16,620 nt of DNA from Actinomycetes bacterium (GCA_021850345.1 JAJZMN010000055.1:1-16620), one strand, 5' to 3'. Positions 1 to 7,275 are shown, counted from the stretch's first letter. Program-made: numbers and translations. The notes: a model not told the origin generated them from the letters alone.

Positions 1-1
1 C

Positions 2-142
2 GTGACCGACATCGGCGTGGTCGTGGATGGGGGGACCTGTGACGGCGTGCCCTCGACGGTCGTGGACTGCACCGTGACACCGCCGCGCTGTCTGCGCGAG
101 GGCGGCATCGCGTGGTCGTGGATCGAGGCGTCGCTCCGCTAG
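2..142 (+). CDS. tsaC: Threonylcarbamoyl-AMP synthase (TsaC/Sua5/YwlC), 3' end only
   Basis: The open frame enters from the left edge and stops at TAG 140-142, giving the last 46 residues. It contains the typical C-terminal signature of the family: a DGG turn, then GVPSTVVDCT, then a CLREGGI strand. The family forms threonylcarbamoyl-AMP from threonine, bicarbonate and ATP, the first step of t6A37 modification of ANN-decoding tRNAs in the cytoplasm. In Mycobacterium and Streptomyces the same gene lies between prfA-prmC and the glyA/wecA/atp genes, so the position supports the call. The N-terminal YrdC core is outside the window. An alternative reading as a larger Sua5 cannot be excluded, because only the tail is seen. 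Confidence 0.85.
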   Translation: MTDIGVVVDGGTCDGVPSTVVDCTVTPPRCLREGGIAWSWIEASLR

Positions 143-153
143 GCGACGCCGGC

Positions 154-181
154 CGGCGGGTCTTCGGCGAAGGTCCCGCCG
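154..181. terminator. Hairpin between the convergent tsaC and thiolase-like genes
   Basis: Arms CGGCGGG (154-160) and CCCGCCG (175-181) enclose a second stem CTTC/GAAG (162-165, 169-172) with a GGC loop. It begins 12 nt after the tsaC stop and lies between two genes that point at each other. There is no T-tract, as is common for GC-rich actinobacterial terminators. The remaining bases 182-269 show no gene or clear signal. Confidence 0.5.
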
Positions 182-269
182 TCGACCACCTTCGTCCCGG
201 GCGGTCCACTTGTCGACGGCCGGCCCGAGGTCGGAGTCGTGGGGGCTCGATGACCGAGCGATGAGCCGA

Positions 270-1826
270 CTAGCCGAACGTGAGCTGGCGGTCGGCGCCG
301 AGCGTGCCCGCCGTGCCCACGAAGTCGCTGTCGCGCTCGGCAATGGCAGCGAGTGAGTCCGGGTGCGTGACGGCGGCCCACGTGCGCGTGCCGCCGGGAG
401 TGCGGCACACGGCGATCCCGTGGTGCGGGCGTGTCTGGCGGTCGTAGACCACGGTGTAGGTCTCGACGGTGACGGCGCCCGTGGCGTCGTCGTCGACTGC
501 CTGGCGGGGCAGTGCATCCACGTCGCGCTGGACGTCGTCGCAGCGAAACGGTGCACCAGCGTGTGCAGGAGGGCGCGAGGCGAAGACGGCGAACGCGTGC
601 TTGGTCGCGTACCAGCCGAGCCCGCTTGCGAGCCCGACCGAGGAAGGGGTGGAGCGGAGCCGCTCGGCGAGGGACGCGACGGCGTGGGTGACGTAGTTGT
701 TGCCGGGGCCGCCGAAGAAGGTGAGCCCGCCCGTCACGGTGAGCGGGCGAGGGCTCGAGCCAGCGGCATCGAGGCCGAGCGCCGCCGCCGCCATCTCGAC
801 GACGACGGGAAAGCACGAGTAAAGGTCCACCGCGCTGAGGTCGTCGACCCCGACGCCGGCGAGCGCGAGCGCGCGCTGTCCTGCGATCTCCATCGCCGGG
901 GAGCTGTGGAGCGCCACGCGCTCGGAGAGGAACCAGTGGTCGTGCGCTTCGGCGCCACCAAGGGGGAAGATCCACCGGTCCTCGGGCACCCGGGCGTCCC
1001 TCGCCGCGGCGACCGAACAGCAGATGAGCGCGGAAGACTGGTCGACGAAGATGTTGGCGGTGCACATCTTCGGGTAGGGCAAGGCGATCATGCGGTTGTT
1101 CGGCCCGGGTTCGACGATCTGTTCCGGGCTGTGGCGCTCGGGCAGCCAAGCGTAGGGGTTCGCGGCCGCTACCTCGCTGAACCCCGCCCAGCGCGTGCCC
1201 ATGCGTGCCCGATGGTCCGCAGGAGACCAGCCCCGTGCAGCGCGAAGGGAGTGCTCGAGCAGCGGGTACGCGTCGACCGGCAAGGTGACACCGCACGCGA
1301 GCTCTGCCGGCGTGACGGGGGAGCGGTTGGTCCCGACGAGATGCGGCGTCGGGATCTCGTCGGGGTCTTGGCTGGGCCATCCGGCGGGTTCGCCGAGGTC
1401 CCCGCCCGCGCCGAGTCCCTGTTGGGCACCGAGCGCGCGGCGCGTGAAGAAGCACTCCGCCCCGCAGACCACCGCGACGTCGAGCTCGCCGAGCGCGATC
1501 ATGCCTGCCGCGCGGTGCAAGAGGGTCAACGGCATGTTCCCACCGATCGCGGATACCGCGAGGTCGGCGGGGTCGATCCCGAGCTCGCCCGCGACCCATC
1601 GCGGGCCGTTGGGCAGCCGCCAGCCCAGCCCGCCGACCATGGCGAGGCTGCCCGCGCGGCCGAGCAGCCGGTGCCCGCGACTGCCCGCGGCGTCTGCGGC
1701 CGCGAGGCGGCACGCGTCGGCCATGAGCGCGAACGGATGTGGCCGTGTTGGCGCCGGCTGGTCAGGGTTGGGCCGGTTGGTCACCTGACCGACACCGACG
1801 AGGACCGGGGTGCGCGGGTCCAGCAC
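270..1826 (-). CDS. Thiolase-like protein, TLP1 type (annotated in relatives as acetyl-CoA acetyltransferase)
   Basis: This is a 518-residue protein starting at GTG 1826-1824. Residues 1-400 look like a thiolase fold: opening strand PVLVGVGQVTNRP, then IGGNMPLTLLHRAAGMIALG (94-113), DLYSCFP and GGPGNNYVTHA. About 110 C-terminal residues, starting after FAVFASRPP, match the extra OB-like domain of thiolase-like protein 1, known mainly from actinobacteria. In true thiolases the nucleophilic Cys sits in a CxSG segment preceding the helix; here the equivalent segment reads IGGNMP, without Cys. The GHP histidine motif is also not seen. A classical thiolase reaction is therefore doubtful; acyl-CoA binding is a safer expectation. 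The gene is inserted head-to-head with glyA inside an otherwise conserved gene order. Its start is set by a -10-like hexamer 6 nt upstream; no Shine-Dalgarno sequence is visible. Confidence 0.85.
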   Translation of the reverse strand: MLDPRTPVLVGVGQVTNRPNPDQPAPTRPHPFALMADACRLAAADAAGSRGHRLLGRAGSLAMVGGLGWRLPNGPRWVAGELGIDPADLAVSAIGGNMPLTLLHRAAGMIALGELDVAVVCGAECFFTRRALGAQQGLGAGGDLGEPAGWPSQDPDEIPTPHLVGTNRSPVTPAELACGVTLPVDAYPLLEHSLRAARGWSPADHRARMGTRWAGFSEVAAANPYAWLPERHSPEQIVEPGPNNRMIALPYPKMCTANIFVDQSSALICCSVAAARDARVPEDRWIFPLGGAEAHDHWFLSERVALHSSPAMEIAGQRALALAGVGVDDLSAVDLYSCFPVVVEMAAAALGLDAAGSSPRPLTVTGGLTFFGGPGNNYVTHAVASLAERLRSTPSSVGLASGLGWYATKHAFAVFASRPPAHAGAPFRCDDVQRDVDALPRQAVDDDATGAVTVETYTVVYDRQTRPHHGIAVCRTPGGTRTWAAVTHPDSLAAIAERDSDFVGTAGTLGADRQLTFG

Positions 1827-1832
1827 CGCGCC

Positions 1833-1862
1833 AGGTTACGACCGGTCGGCTCGCGCTGTCGG
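1833..1862 (-). promoter_or_regulatory. Promoter candidate for the thiolase-like gene (leaderless geometry)
   Basis: On the minus strand TAACCT (1838-1833, fits TANNNT) is followed by 6 nt and the GTG start. A -35-like CCGACA (1862-1857, 4/6 to TTGACA) lies 18 nt upstream of it. The predicted +1 falls on the start codon. The -35 element overlaps the 13-bp tandem repeats. Confidence 0.4.
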
Positions 1863-1881
1863 TTCGTGCGGTCGGCTCGTG
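1843..1881. repeat. Three tandem 13-bp imperfect repeats in the divergent promoter region
   Basis: The copies are CGGTCGGCTCGCG (1843-1855), CTGTCGGTTCGTG (1856-1868) and CGGTCGGCTCGTG (1869-1881). Copies 1 and 3 differ at one base; copy 2 differs from copy 3 at two. They lie between the start codons of the thiolase-like gene and glyA, overlapping the predicted -35 of the former. A regulator-binding site is possible but unproven. Confidence 0.6.
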
Positions 1882-1892
1882 GCGCGTGGCCC

Positions 1893-1920
1893 GTGACCCA
1901 CCTCGCGCTGCCAGTAGAGT
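1893..1920 (+). promoter_or_regulatory. Promoter candidate for glyA (leaderless geometry)
   Basis: GTGACC (1893-1898, 4/6 to TTGACA), a 16-nt spacer and TAGAGT (1915-1920, 4/6 to TATAAT). The -10 ends 6 nt before ATG 1927, so transcription would begin at about the start codon itself. No Shine-Dalgarno sequence precedes the start, which agrees with a leaderless mRNA. Confidence 0.45.
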
Positions 1921-1926
1921 GGCGTG

Positions 1927-3321
1927 ATGCCGACGACTACGGGAACTGCTGTGCCACGCCCGTCGACGCCGCCGTCGACGATCCCCCTCGATGGGAACGG
2001 ACAGGCAGGACCTGCAGGTGACCCCGCTTTCGGCACGCCGTTCTCCTCCTGGCTCAGCGGCGACCCGGAGGTCGCCCGCCTGCTCTCGGCCGAGCTCACA
2101 CGCCAGTCGACGACCCTCCAGCTGATCGCGTCGGAGAACTTCACTTCGCCCGCCGTCCTGGCAGCCACGGGGTCGGTCCTCACCAACAAGTACTCGGAGG
2201 GCTACCCGTACCGCCGGTACTACGGCGGCAACCACGTGATCGACGAAGTGGAGGAGCTCGCCCGGGAGCGGGCCAAGGCGTTGTTCGGTGCTGAGCACGC
2301 GAACGTCCAACCCCACGCCGGCGCGAACGCAAACCTTGCCGTCTACCAGGCCTTGCTCGAGCCCGGCGACACCATCCTCTCGATGCGTCTGGACCACGGT
2401 GGTCATCTGACCCACGGGTCGCCCGCCTCGATCACCTCGAAGATCTGGCGGTTCGTGGCCTACGGCGTGACTCCCGCGCGGGGCGACGGGACGGGCGAGG
2501 TCATCGACTTCGACCAGGTCGCCGACCTCGCCAAACGCGAGCAGCCGCGTCTCATCCTGGCCGGTTCGACGGCCTACAGCCGGATCATCGACCCGGTGCC
2601 CTTCCGGGAGATCTCGGACGAAGTGGGTGCCTTGTTCATGTTCGACGCTGCGCATCCCATTGGGCTCATCGCGGGAGGGGTCCATCCCTCGCCCGTCGGC
2701 GTCGCCGACGTCACGACCTTTACGACCCACAAGACGCTGCGCGGCCCGCACGGCGGTGCCATCGTGTGCCGGGCCGACCTGGCGAAGGCCATCGACAACG
2801 CCGTGTTCCCCGGCTTCCAAGGCGGCCCGCTCGAGCACGTCATCGCCGCCAAGGCCGTCGCGTTCGCCGAGGCGTCCCAGCCGGCGTTCGCGCGCTATGC
2901 GGCGGCGGTCGTCGAGAACTGCCAGGCCCTCGGCGCGGCGCTCGGGGCAGAGGGATTCCGTCTCGTCTCGGGCGGCACGGAGAACCACATGGTCCTCGTC
3001 GACCTGCGGACCTTCGACGCCGAGCTCACCGGCAAAGAGGCCCAGGAGGTGCTCGACCGGGCTGGGATCACCTGCAACCGCAACACCATCCCCGACGATC
3101 CCCGTTCACCCTTCGTCACCTCGGGCCTTCGCCTCGGGTCGGCGGCGGAGACGACCGCCGGAATGGGCACCGGCGAGATGGCGCGCATCGCATCGCTCAT
3201 CGGGCGCACGCTGCGGCATCGGGCGGACGAACGCGCCGTCGCCGCGGTGCGCGCCGAGGTCCGGGAGCTCTGCGCGGCCTTCCCGCCCTACCCTCCCGGC
3301 CTGGTAGCGGGCGCCGGCTAG
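1927..3321 (+). CDS. glyA: Serine hydroxymethyltransferase (glycine hydroxymethyltransferase)
   Basis: A 464-residue PLP enzyme converting serine and tetrahydrofolate to glycine and 5,10-methylene-tetrahydrofolate, the main cytoplasmic one-carbon source. Visible motifs: LQLIASENFTSPAVL, NKYSEGYPYRRYYGG, HAGANANLAVY, MRLDHGGHLTHGSP and TTHKTLRGPHGG, with Lys269 as the expected PLP Schiff-base lysine, then FPGFQGGPLEHVIAAKAVAF. The usual 'AH(I/V)AGLIA' segment reads AHPIGLIAGG. The protein is longer than the common 415-430 residues because of about 35 Pro/Thr/Gly-rich N-terminal residues before FSSWLSGD. GTG 1924 is an alternative start one codon upstream; ATG 1927 fits the predicted transcription start better. 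wecA begins 24 nt downstream, probably on the same transcript. The glyA-wecA-atp order is also known from Streptomyces. Confidence 0.95.
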   Translation: MPTTTGTAVPRPSTPPSTIPLDGNGQAGPAGDPAFGTPFSSWLSGDPEVARLLSAELTRQSTTLQLIASENFTSPAVLAATGSVLTNKYSEGYPYRRYYGGNHVIDEVEELARERAKALFGAEHANVQPHAGANANLAVYQALLEPGDTILSMRLDHGGHLTHGSPASITSKIWRFVAYGVTPARGDGTGEVIDFDQVADLAKREQPRLILAGSTAYSRIIDPVPFREISDEVGALFMFDAAHPIGLIAGGVHPSPVGVADVTTFTTHKTLRGPHGGAIVCRADLAKAIDNAVFPGFQGGPLEHVIAAKAVAFAEASQPAFARYAAAVVENCQALGAALGAEGFRLVSGGTENHMVLVDLRTFDAELTGKEAQEVLDRAGITCNRNTIPDDPRSPFVTSGLRLGSAAETTAGMGTGEMARIASLIGRTLRHRADERAVAAVRAEVRELCAAFPPYPPGLVAGAG

Positions 3322-3345
3322 GGCCGGCCCGGCAGGGTTGGGGAG

Positions 3346-4713
3346 ATGCCGTCGCTCGGGTCCTACGCCCTGATCTTCGGAGTGGCCATCGCGGTGACCG
3401 CCGCCGCGTGCGGCCCAGCCGCATGGATCTCGAGGAAGATCGGCTACGTTGCGTTCCCCTCGGAGCGCAAGATCCACACGAAGACGACCCCCTACGGCGG
3501 CGGGGCGGCGATGTTCCTCGGGTTCTGTGCTGCCATGATTGTCGCGGCGGTGCTCCATCCGCTCGGCTCGGTGTTCGTCGCGTCCTCCGAGCCGCTCGGC
3601 GTGGTGCTCGCGGCCGCGGCGATCTTCGGCGTCGGGCTGGTCGACGATGTCCGGGACATGTCCCCGCCGGCGAAGATCGCCGGGCAGGTGCTGGCAGCCT
3701 CGATCCTCTACTTCCTCGGGGTCACGCTGTACTGGATCAAGATCCCGCTCGGGGGCTTCATCTCGCTCACCCCCTCGATCACGCCCTTGATCATGGCACT
3801 ATGGGTCATCGCTCTGGCGAACGCGGTGAACATCATCGACGGGCTCGACGGGCTGGCCGCAGGCATCGTGGCCATCGGCGGCGGGGCGCTCGCCATCTAC
3901 GGCCTGCGGCTCATGGCGATCGGTGTGCTCTCTCGTACAAACATCGGCCCGCTGGTCGCGGTGATCGCGTGCGGTATCTGCATCGGCTTCCTCCCCTTCA
4001 ACTTCCACCCGGCCAAGATGTTCATGGGCGACGCCGGCGCGCTCCTCCTCGGCCTCTTGATGTCCGCGTCGACGATGGTGATCGGCGGCCGCCTTCCCCC
4101 GTCGTCCCCGACGACGGGGGCCACCTACTTCTTCTTCGCGCCTCTTTTCATTCCGTTCTTCATTCTCGGCGTCCCGCTCGTCGACATGGCGTTTGCGTTC
4201 ATGCGGCGCACGGCTCACGGCACGGGCTTCCACCGCCCCGACAAGGACCACATCCATCATCGGTTGCTTCGTCTGGGCCACGGTCACCGTCGCAGTGTGG
4301 TGATCCTGTGGGCGTGGACGGCGATCCTCTCGGGATTCATCCTGTTCCCCCTCTTCCTGCATGCGGTCAACCCCTTCATCCCGCTCGGCGTCGCGCTCCT
4401 CGCGGTGGCGCTCTTCACCTGGTTCCACCCCGAGGTGCGGCACCGGCCGGAGTCGGCGGCGGCGGTGCCCGGCGGCGAGCCCACCGATGGCCGCGGTGCG
4501 CCAGGCGTCACCACCGCTCCGAGCGATGGGGCTGGTGACATGGCCATTGCTGGCAACGGCACGCGGGACCCGGGCGGCGCAAGCATGGGATCGGGTGGCA
4601 ATGGGAACGTACGGCACGGACGTCGGCGTGAGGACCCATACCGCCCCAGGCCACCGAGCACGAGCCGCCGGTCGAGCGATCGTTTTGCCGACGGGCGAGG
4701 GCCGGCGCGATGA
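3346..4713 (+). CDS. wecA: Undecaprenyl/decaprenyl-phosphate N-acetylglucosamine-1-phosphate transferase (WecA/TagO/Rfe family)
   Basis: A 455-residue polytopic membrane enzyme of glycosyltransferase family 4 (MraY/WecA). It would transfer GlcNAc-1-phosphate from UDP-GlcNAc to polyprenyl phosphate at the inner face of the membrane; in mycobacteria this begins the arabinogalactan linker. Visible in order: SERKIHTKTTPYGGGAA, GLVDDVRDMSPPAKIAGQ with the metal/substrate aspartates, NAVNIIDGLDGLAAGI, NFHPAKMFMGDAGALLLG, and the HIHHRLL cluster typical of WecA rather than MraY. About ten hydrophobic helices end near residue 360. The last ~90 residues are a Gly/Ser/Arg/Pro-rich, probably disordered tail not needed by the family. 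The start ATG 3346 is preceded by a GGGGAG stretch. The neighbours match mycobacterial Rv1302 next to the atp operon. The envelope polymer it serves here is unknown. Confidence 0.9.
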   Translation: MPSLGSYALIFGVAIAVTAAACGPAAWISRKIGYVAFPSERKIHTKTTPYGGGAAMFLGFCAAMIVAAVLHPLGSVFVASSEPLGVVLAAAAIFGVGLVDDVRDMSPPAKIAGQVLAASILYFLGVTLYWIKIPLGGFISLTPSITPLIMALWVIALANAVNIIDGLDGLAAGIVAIGGGALAIYGLRLMAIGVLSRTNIGPLVAVIACGICIGFLPFNFHPAKMFMGDAGALLLGLLMSASTMVIGGRLPPSSPTTGATYFFFAPLFIPFFILGVPLVDMAFAFMRRTAHGTGFHRPDKDHIHHRLLRLGHGHRRSVVILWAWTAILSGFILFPLFLHAVNPFIPLGVALLAVALFTWFHPEVRHRPESAAAVPGGEPTDGRGAPGVTTAPSDGAGDMAIAGNGTRDPGGASMGSGGNGNVRHGRRREDPYRPRPPSTSRRSSDRFADGRGPAR

Positions 4714-4863
4714 TGGCGTACGTGTCAGGTGCCATCTGGTGGGCCGAGCGCGGACCTGACTGCCGACGGCGATCCGTCCGCGCGTCCGCGTGAGCGAAGG
4801 TCGGACCGATGCGGGGCACGTTCACTGACGAGCGCGCGGGACGCGGTGGCGGAGCAACCTCCC

Positions 4864-5091
4864 ATGCAAACGCCGGGCGGCGGAGAGCCCGGTGGGAAAC
4901 CGGCGCCCAGGCTGGGCGACCTGTTCTGGGTGGGCACCGCGTGCGCAATTGCGATCGTCTTGGGCGGTGGCATCGGCTACGCGCTCGACGCGAGCTTCGG
5001 CACCCTGCCTTGGATCACGATCGCGGGACTCGCGTTCGGTGTATTGTCTGCCGTCCTGCTCGCCGTCAACCAGTTCCGCAAGTACCTCTGA
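4864..5091 (+). CDS. atpZ: AtpZ/AtpI-type small membrane protein of the ATP synthase operon
   Basis: A 75-residue protein with two hydrophobic helices, about 21-41 (FWVGTACAIAIVLGGGIGYALD) and 47-67 (WITIAGLAFGVLSAVLLAV). It has the GYALD turn and a GTLPW segment as in the family of putative F1Fo assembly or Mg2+/Ca2+-handling proteins placed first in atp operons. I chose ATG 4864 because GGAG (4851-4854) lies 9 nt upstream and nearly all residues after it belong to the family. GTG 4846 and GTG 4729 are in-frame alternatives giving up to 120 residues, but their extra sequence is low-complexity and has no good ribosome site. The 150 nt after wecA show no other gene and no convincing promoter. 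Confidence 0.75.
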   Translation: MQTPGGGEPGGKPAPRLGDLFWVGTACAIAIVLGGGIGYALDASFGTLPWITIAGLAFGVLSAVLLAVNQFRKYL

Positions 5092-5111
5092 GCGGCGTGA
5101 GAGCTCCGGCC

Positions 5112-5123
5112 GGCGTCGACGCC
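5112..5123. repeat. 12-bp perfect palindrome in the atpZ-atpI spacer
   Basis: GGCGTCGACGCC reads the same on both strands. It sits in the 92-nt gap between atpZ and atpI, the largest gap between genes inside the atp operon. It is followed by a short direct repeat (CCTGTGC, then CCCTGTGC). It could be an operator, an RNA hairpin or chance. Confidence 0.4.
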
Positions 5124-5183
5124 CCCTGTGCACCCTGTGCCGAGTCCGGCGCGTGGGGCGGGGACCGAGAAAGAGATTAGAGA

Positions 5184-5630
5184 GTGTTCGAACGGTTCCA
5201 ACTTCCCGATGTCGCCGTGGTGGCGCGCCGCACGATGGTCGCGGCGCTGATCCTGGGTGTCGTCGGCCTCGCCGCGCTGCTCTTCTTCGACCAGCCCTGG
5301 GCAGCGCTCGGCCTGTGCATCGGGCTGGGCATGGGCATGGGGAACTTCCGCCTCATCCTGCGATCCGTGTTGAAGGTGGGTGCCAGGGCGCAGGCGAACA
5401 AGCGCCGTCCGCTGGCCATGAACACCCTCGGGCGCCTCATGCTCATGACGGTTGTGGCGCTCGTCTTGGTGTGGGTCGATCCGCCGCTCGGGCTCGGGAT
5501 CATCGGCGGTGTCGCGCTGTTCCAGTTCCTGCTCTTGGCGAACGTCACCCGCTCGATGCTGAAGATGGGGGCGAGCGCGGCTGCAGGCGAGGTCGTCGAG
5601 GTGCCCGATGACGGAGTGGGAGCCGCCTGA
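5184..5630 (+). CDS. atpI: ATP synthase protein I (AtpI), membrane accessory protein
   Basis: A 148-residue protein with four hydrophobic helices, at about 16-34, 36-56, 72-94 and 96-114. Its order and character match ATP synthase I chain proteins such as mycobacterial Rv1303. The family is thought to help assemble the c-ring or supply Mg2+; it is not part of the finished enzyme. The start is GTG 5184 behind a purine-rich AGAGATTAGAGAG run. The stop lies 2 nt before the atpB start, implying coupled translation. Sequence similarity within this family is weak, so the call rests mainly on topology and position. The C-terminus is an acidic/Ala-rich tail of about 20 residues. Confidence 0.75.
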   Translation: MFERFQLPDVAVVARRTMVAALILGVVGLAALLFFDQPWAALGLCIGLGMGMGNFRLILRSVLKVGARAQANKRRPLAMNTLGRLMLMTVVALVLVWVDPPLGLGIIGGVALFQFLLLANVTRSMLKMGASAAAGEVVEVPDDGVGAA

Positions 5631-5632
5631 CC

Positions 5633-6427
5633 ATGGGCCTCCCCGGCGCGTTCTTGATGCTGCGCTCCATGCTGGCAGTCAACATCACGGTGGGGACACA
5701 TCTCACCGCCAAGTTCGGCGGTCTCACCTGGGACCTCGACACGATGTGGACGACGGGTGCCGCATTGGTCGTGGTCGTTCTCATGGTCGTCCTTCTTCAC
5801 CGTAAGTCGAACCCGCTCGCGCCCAGCAAGTACCAGCTGGTCTGGGAGATGGGGGTCGACACCGTCACCAGGCAGGTGGATGGCTCGATCGGTCCCCGGG
5901 GCCGGAAGGTCATCCCCCTCGCCCTCGCGTTGTTCATCTTCATCCTCGTCGCGAACTTCTTCGAGATCTTCGACATCGGCGCCAAAGTGGAGGCGCTCGG
6001 CCCACCCACCGCGGACGTGAACCTCCCGTTGGCAATGGCGGTCTTCGTGATCGTCGGCGTGCACATCTCGTCGATCCGCACGCGCGGCATCGGCGGGTAC
6101 CTGCGGCACTACTTCGGGCAGCCATTCCCCAAGGCACTCTTCCTCTTCAACGGCTTCATCAACATGGTCGAGGAGATCGCGAAGCCGGTGACGCTGGCAC
6201 TCCGGCTCTTCGGGAACCTGTTCTCCGGTGGCTTGATGCTCACGCTGATCGCGGCGCTCGGCGCCTGGAAGCTGGGGTCGGCCCCCCTCGGCGACATCTG
6301 GGTGGTCGTGCTCGGGGTCGTCTGGAAGCTCTTCGACGTCTTCCTCATCGGCCCCATCCAGGCCTTCATCTTCGCCCTCTTGGCCATCTTGTACTACGAC
6401 ACCGCGATGGCCACCACCGACCACTGA
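5633..6427 (+). CDS. atpB: ATP synthase subunit a
   Basis: A 264-residue Fo subunit a, forming the two proton half-channels against the c-ring. The signature [17 protein letters not shown] is present, with Arg191 as the essential arginine (E. coli Arg210). Other recognisable parts are [45 protein letters not shown] and the C-terminal [15 protein letters not shown], in line with five to six membrane helices. The start ATG 5633 lies 2 nt after the atpI stop. Length and motifs are normal. Gene order atpB-atpE-atpF-atpH follows. Confidence 0.96.
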   Translation: MGLPGAFLMLRSMLAVNITVGTHLTAKFGGLTWDLDTMWTTGAALVVVVLMVVLLHRKSNPLAPSKYQLVWEMGVDTVTRQVDGSIGPRGRKVIPLALALFIFILVANFFEIFDIGAKVEALGPPTADVNLPLAMAVFVIVGVHISSIRTRGIGGYLRHYFGQPFPKALFLFNGFINMVEEIAKPVTLALRLFGNLFSGGLMLTLIAALGAWKLGSAPLGDIWVVVLGVVWKLFDVFLIGPIQAFIFALLAILYYDTAMATTDH

Positions 6428-6468
6428 CCAGTCGACAACAGCTCTCTACTGGAGGAGAAAGGGAAGAA

Positions 6469-6726
6469 ATGGCTACAACCCATTACCCGACGCAGATGGC
6501 CGGCGCCATGATCGGCGGCGGCCTGGCGCTCGGTGGCGGTGCCATCGGCGCCGCGATCGGTGACGGCCTCGCCGGAAGCCAGACGATCGCTGGCGTGGCA
6601 CGCCAGCCGGAAGCCCAGGGGCGTCTCTTCACCATCATGTTCCTGACCGTCGGCCTGGTGGAGGCGATGTACTTCATCAACCTCGCCTTCACCGTGCTCT
6701 TCGTCTTCGTCCTCTACAAGAAGTAG
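6469..6726 (+). CDS. atpE: ATP synthase subunit c
   Basis: An 85-residue proteolipid hairpin; several copies form the rotating c-ring. Helix 1 has [18 protein letters not shown], the polar loop is ARQPEAQGR (Arg45-Gln46-Pro47), and helix 2 has [17 protein letters not shown] with Glu65 as the proton-carrying carboxylate. No Na+-binding Gln/Ser set is seen, so H+ is the likely ion. The sequence is very close to mycobacterial AtpE (offset +4): Asp28, Leu59, Glu61, Tyr64 and Ile66 of M. tuberculosis are all present, but Ala63 is Met67 here. The strong ribosome site GGAGGAG (6451-6457) and a 41-nt leader agree with the high expression needed for a multi-copy subunit. Confidence 0.97.
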   Translation: MATTHYPTQMAGAMIGGGLALGGGAIGAAIGDGLAGSQTIAGVARQPEAQGRLFTIMFLTVGLVEAMYFINLAFTVLFVFVLYKK

Positions 6727-6756
6727 TCGGGGACAGGGAGGCGCACGGAGCACACC

Positions 6757-7275
6757 GTGATGGAATCCAGCATCTTCATCGTCCCGAACGGGACGTTCAT
6801 CGCCGAGCTGGTCGCCTTCGTCCTCGTGCTGCTCGTGGTGGCCAAGTACCTGGTGCCGACGGTCAACCGGGAGCTGCAGGCTCGCCAGGAAGCGATCCGA
6901 GCGCAGCTCGCGGCAGCAGACGAGGCGAAGGCAGAAGCCCAATTGGACGAGGAACGGCGACGCGAAGCGCTCGAAGAGGCGCGGATGCGGGCTCGCGAGA
7001 TCGTCGAGCAGGCGCAGCGCACTGCCGAGAGGCTCGCGGCCGACGCGCATACCCGCGGTGAGCAGGAGTACGAGCGGCTGCTGTCGAGCGCGCAGGAGCA
7101 GGTGCGCCTCGCCCGCCAGCGCGCCCTCGAGGAGGCCGCGCAACGCCTGGGCGAGGTGGTTGTCGACGTCGTCGAGCGCATCATCGGGCGCGAGATGGAC
7201 GCGGCCGCGCATGCCGACCTGATCGACGCGGCGGTCAGCGCACTGGCTGGCGAGCCGAGCGTCGTCGAGTCGTGA
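6757..7275 (+). CDS. atpF: ATP synthase subunit b
   Basis: A 172-residue peripheral-stalk subunit. One membrane helix spans about residues 13-33 (GTFIAELVAFVLVLLVVAKY), followed by a long charged Ala/Glu/Arg-rich coiled coil to about 150 that reaches F1 and binds delta. GTG 6757 and ATG 6760 are adjacent start choices; GGAG (6747-6750) is 6 or 9 nt upstream. The gene overlaps atpH by 4 nt (GTGA). It is the only b gene here, so the stalk is probably a b homodimer. Mycobacteria have instead a separate b plus a b-delta fusion. Confidence 0.94.
   Translation: MMESSIFIVPNGTFIAELVAFVLVLLVVAKYLVPTVNRELQARQEAIRAQLAAADEAKAEAQLDEERRREALEEARMRAREIVEQAQRTAERLAADAHTRGEQEYERLLSSAQEQVRLARQRALEEAAQRLGEVVVDVVERIIGREMDAAAHADLIDAAVSALAGEPSVVES

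Noticed and set aside
139..1713. Long minus-strand open frame (524 codons) overlapping the thiolase-like gene
   Set aside because: Arg/Pro/Gly-rich shadow in another frame of a gene with clear motifs; no recognisable domain.
363..2021. Plus-strand open frame of 552 codons opposite the thiolase-like gene
   Set aside because: Antisense shadow caused by high GC content; composition is low-complexity and it runs into the start of glyA.
2766..4538. Plus-strand open frame of 590 codons across glyA and wecA
   Set aside because: Its product is Arg/His/Gly-rich and overlaps two well-supported genes in another frame.
4685..4714. Possible atp operon promoter (TTGCCG, 18 nt, GATGAT) at the end of wecA
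   Set aside because: Weak matches to both hexamers with no supporting context; co-transcription with wecA is equally likely.
4729..4863. Longer start for the atpZ-like protein
   Set aside because: The extra 45 residues are low-complexity, there is no good ribosome site, and ATG 4864 has GGAG at suitable distance.
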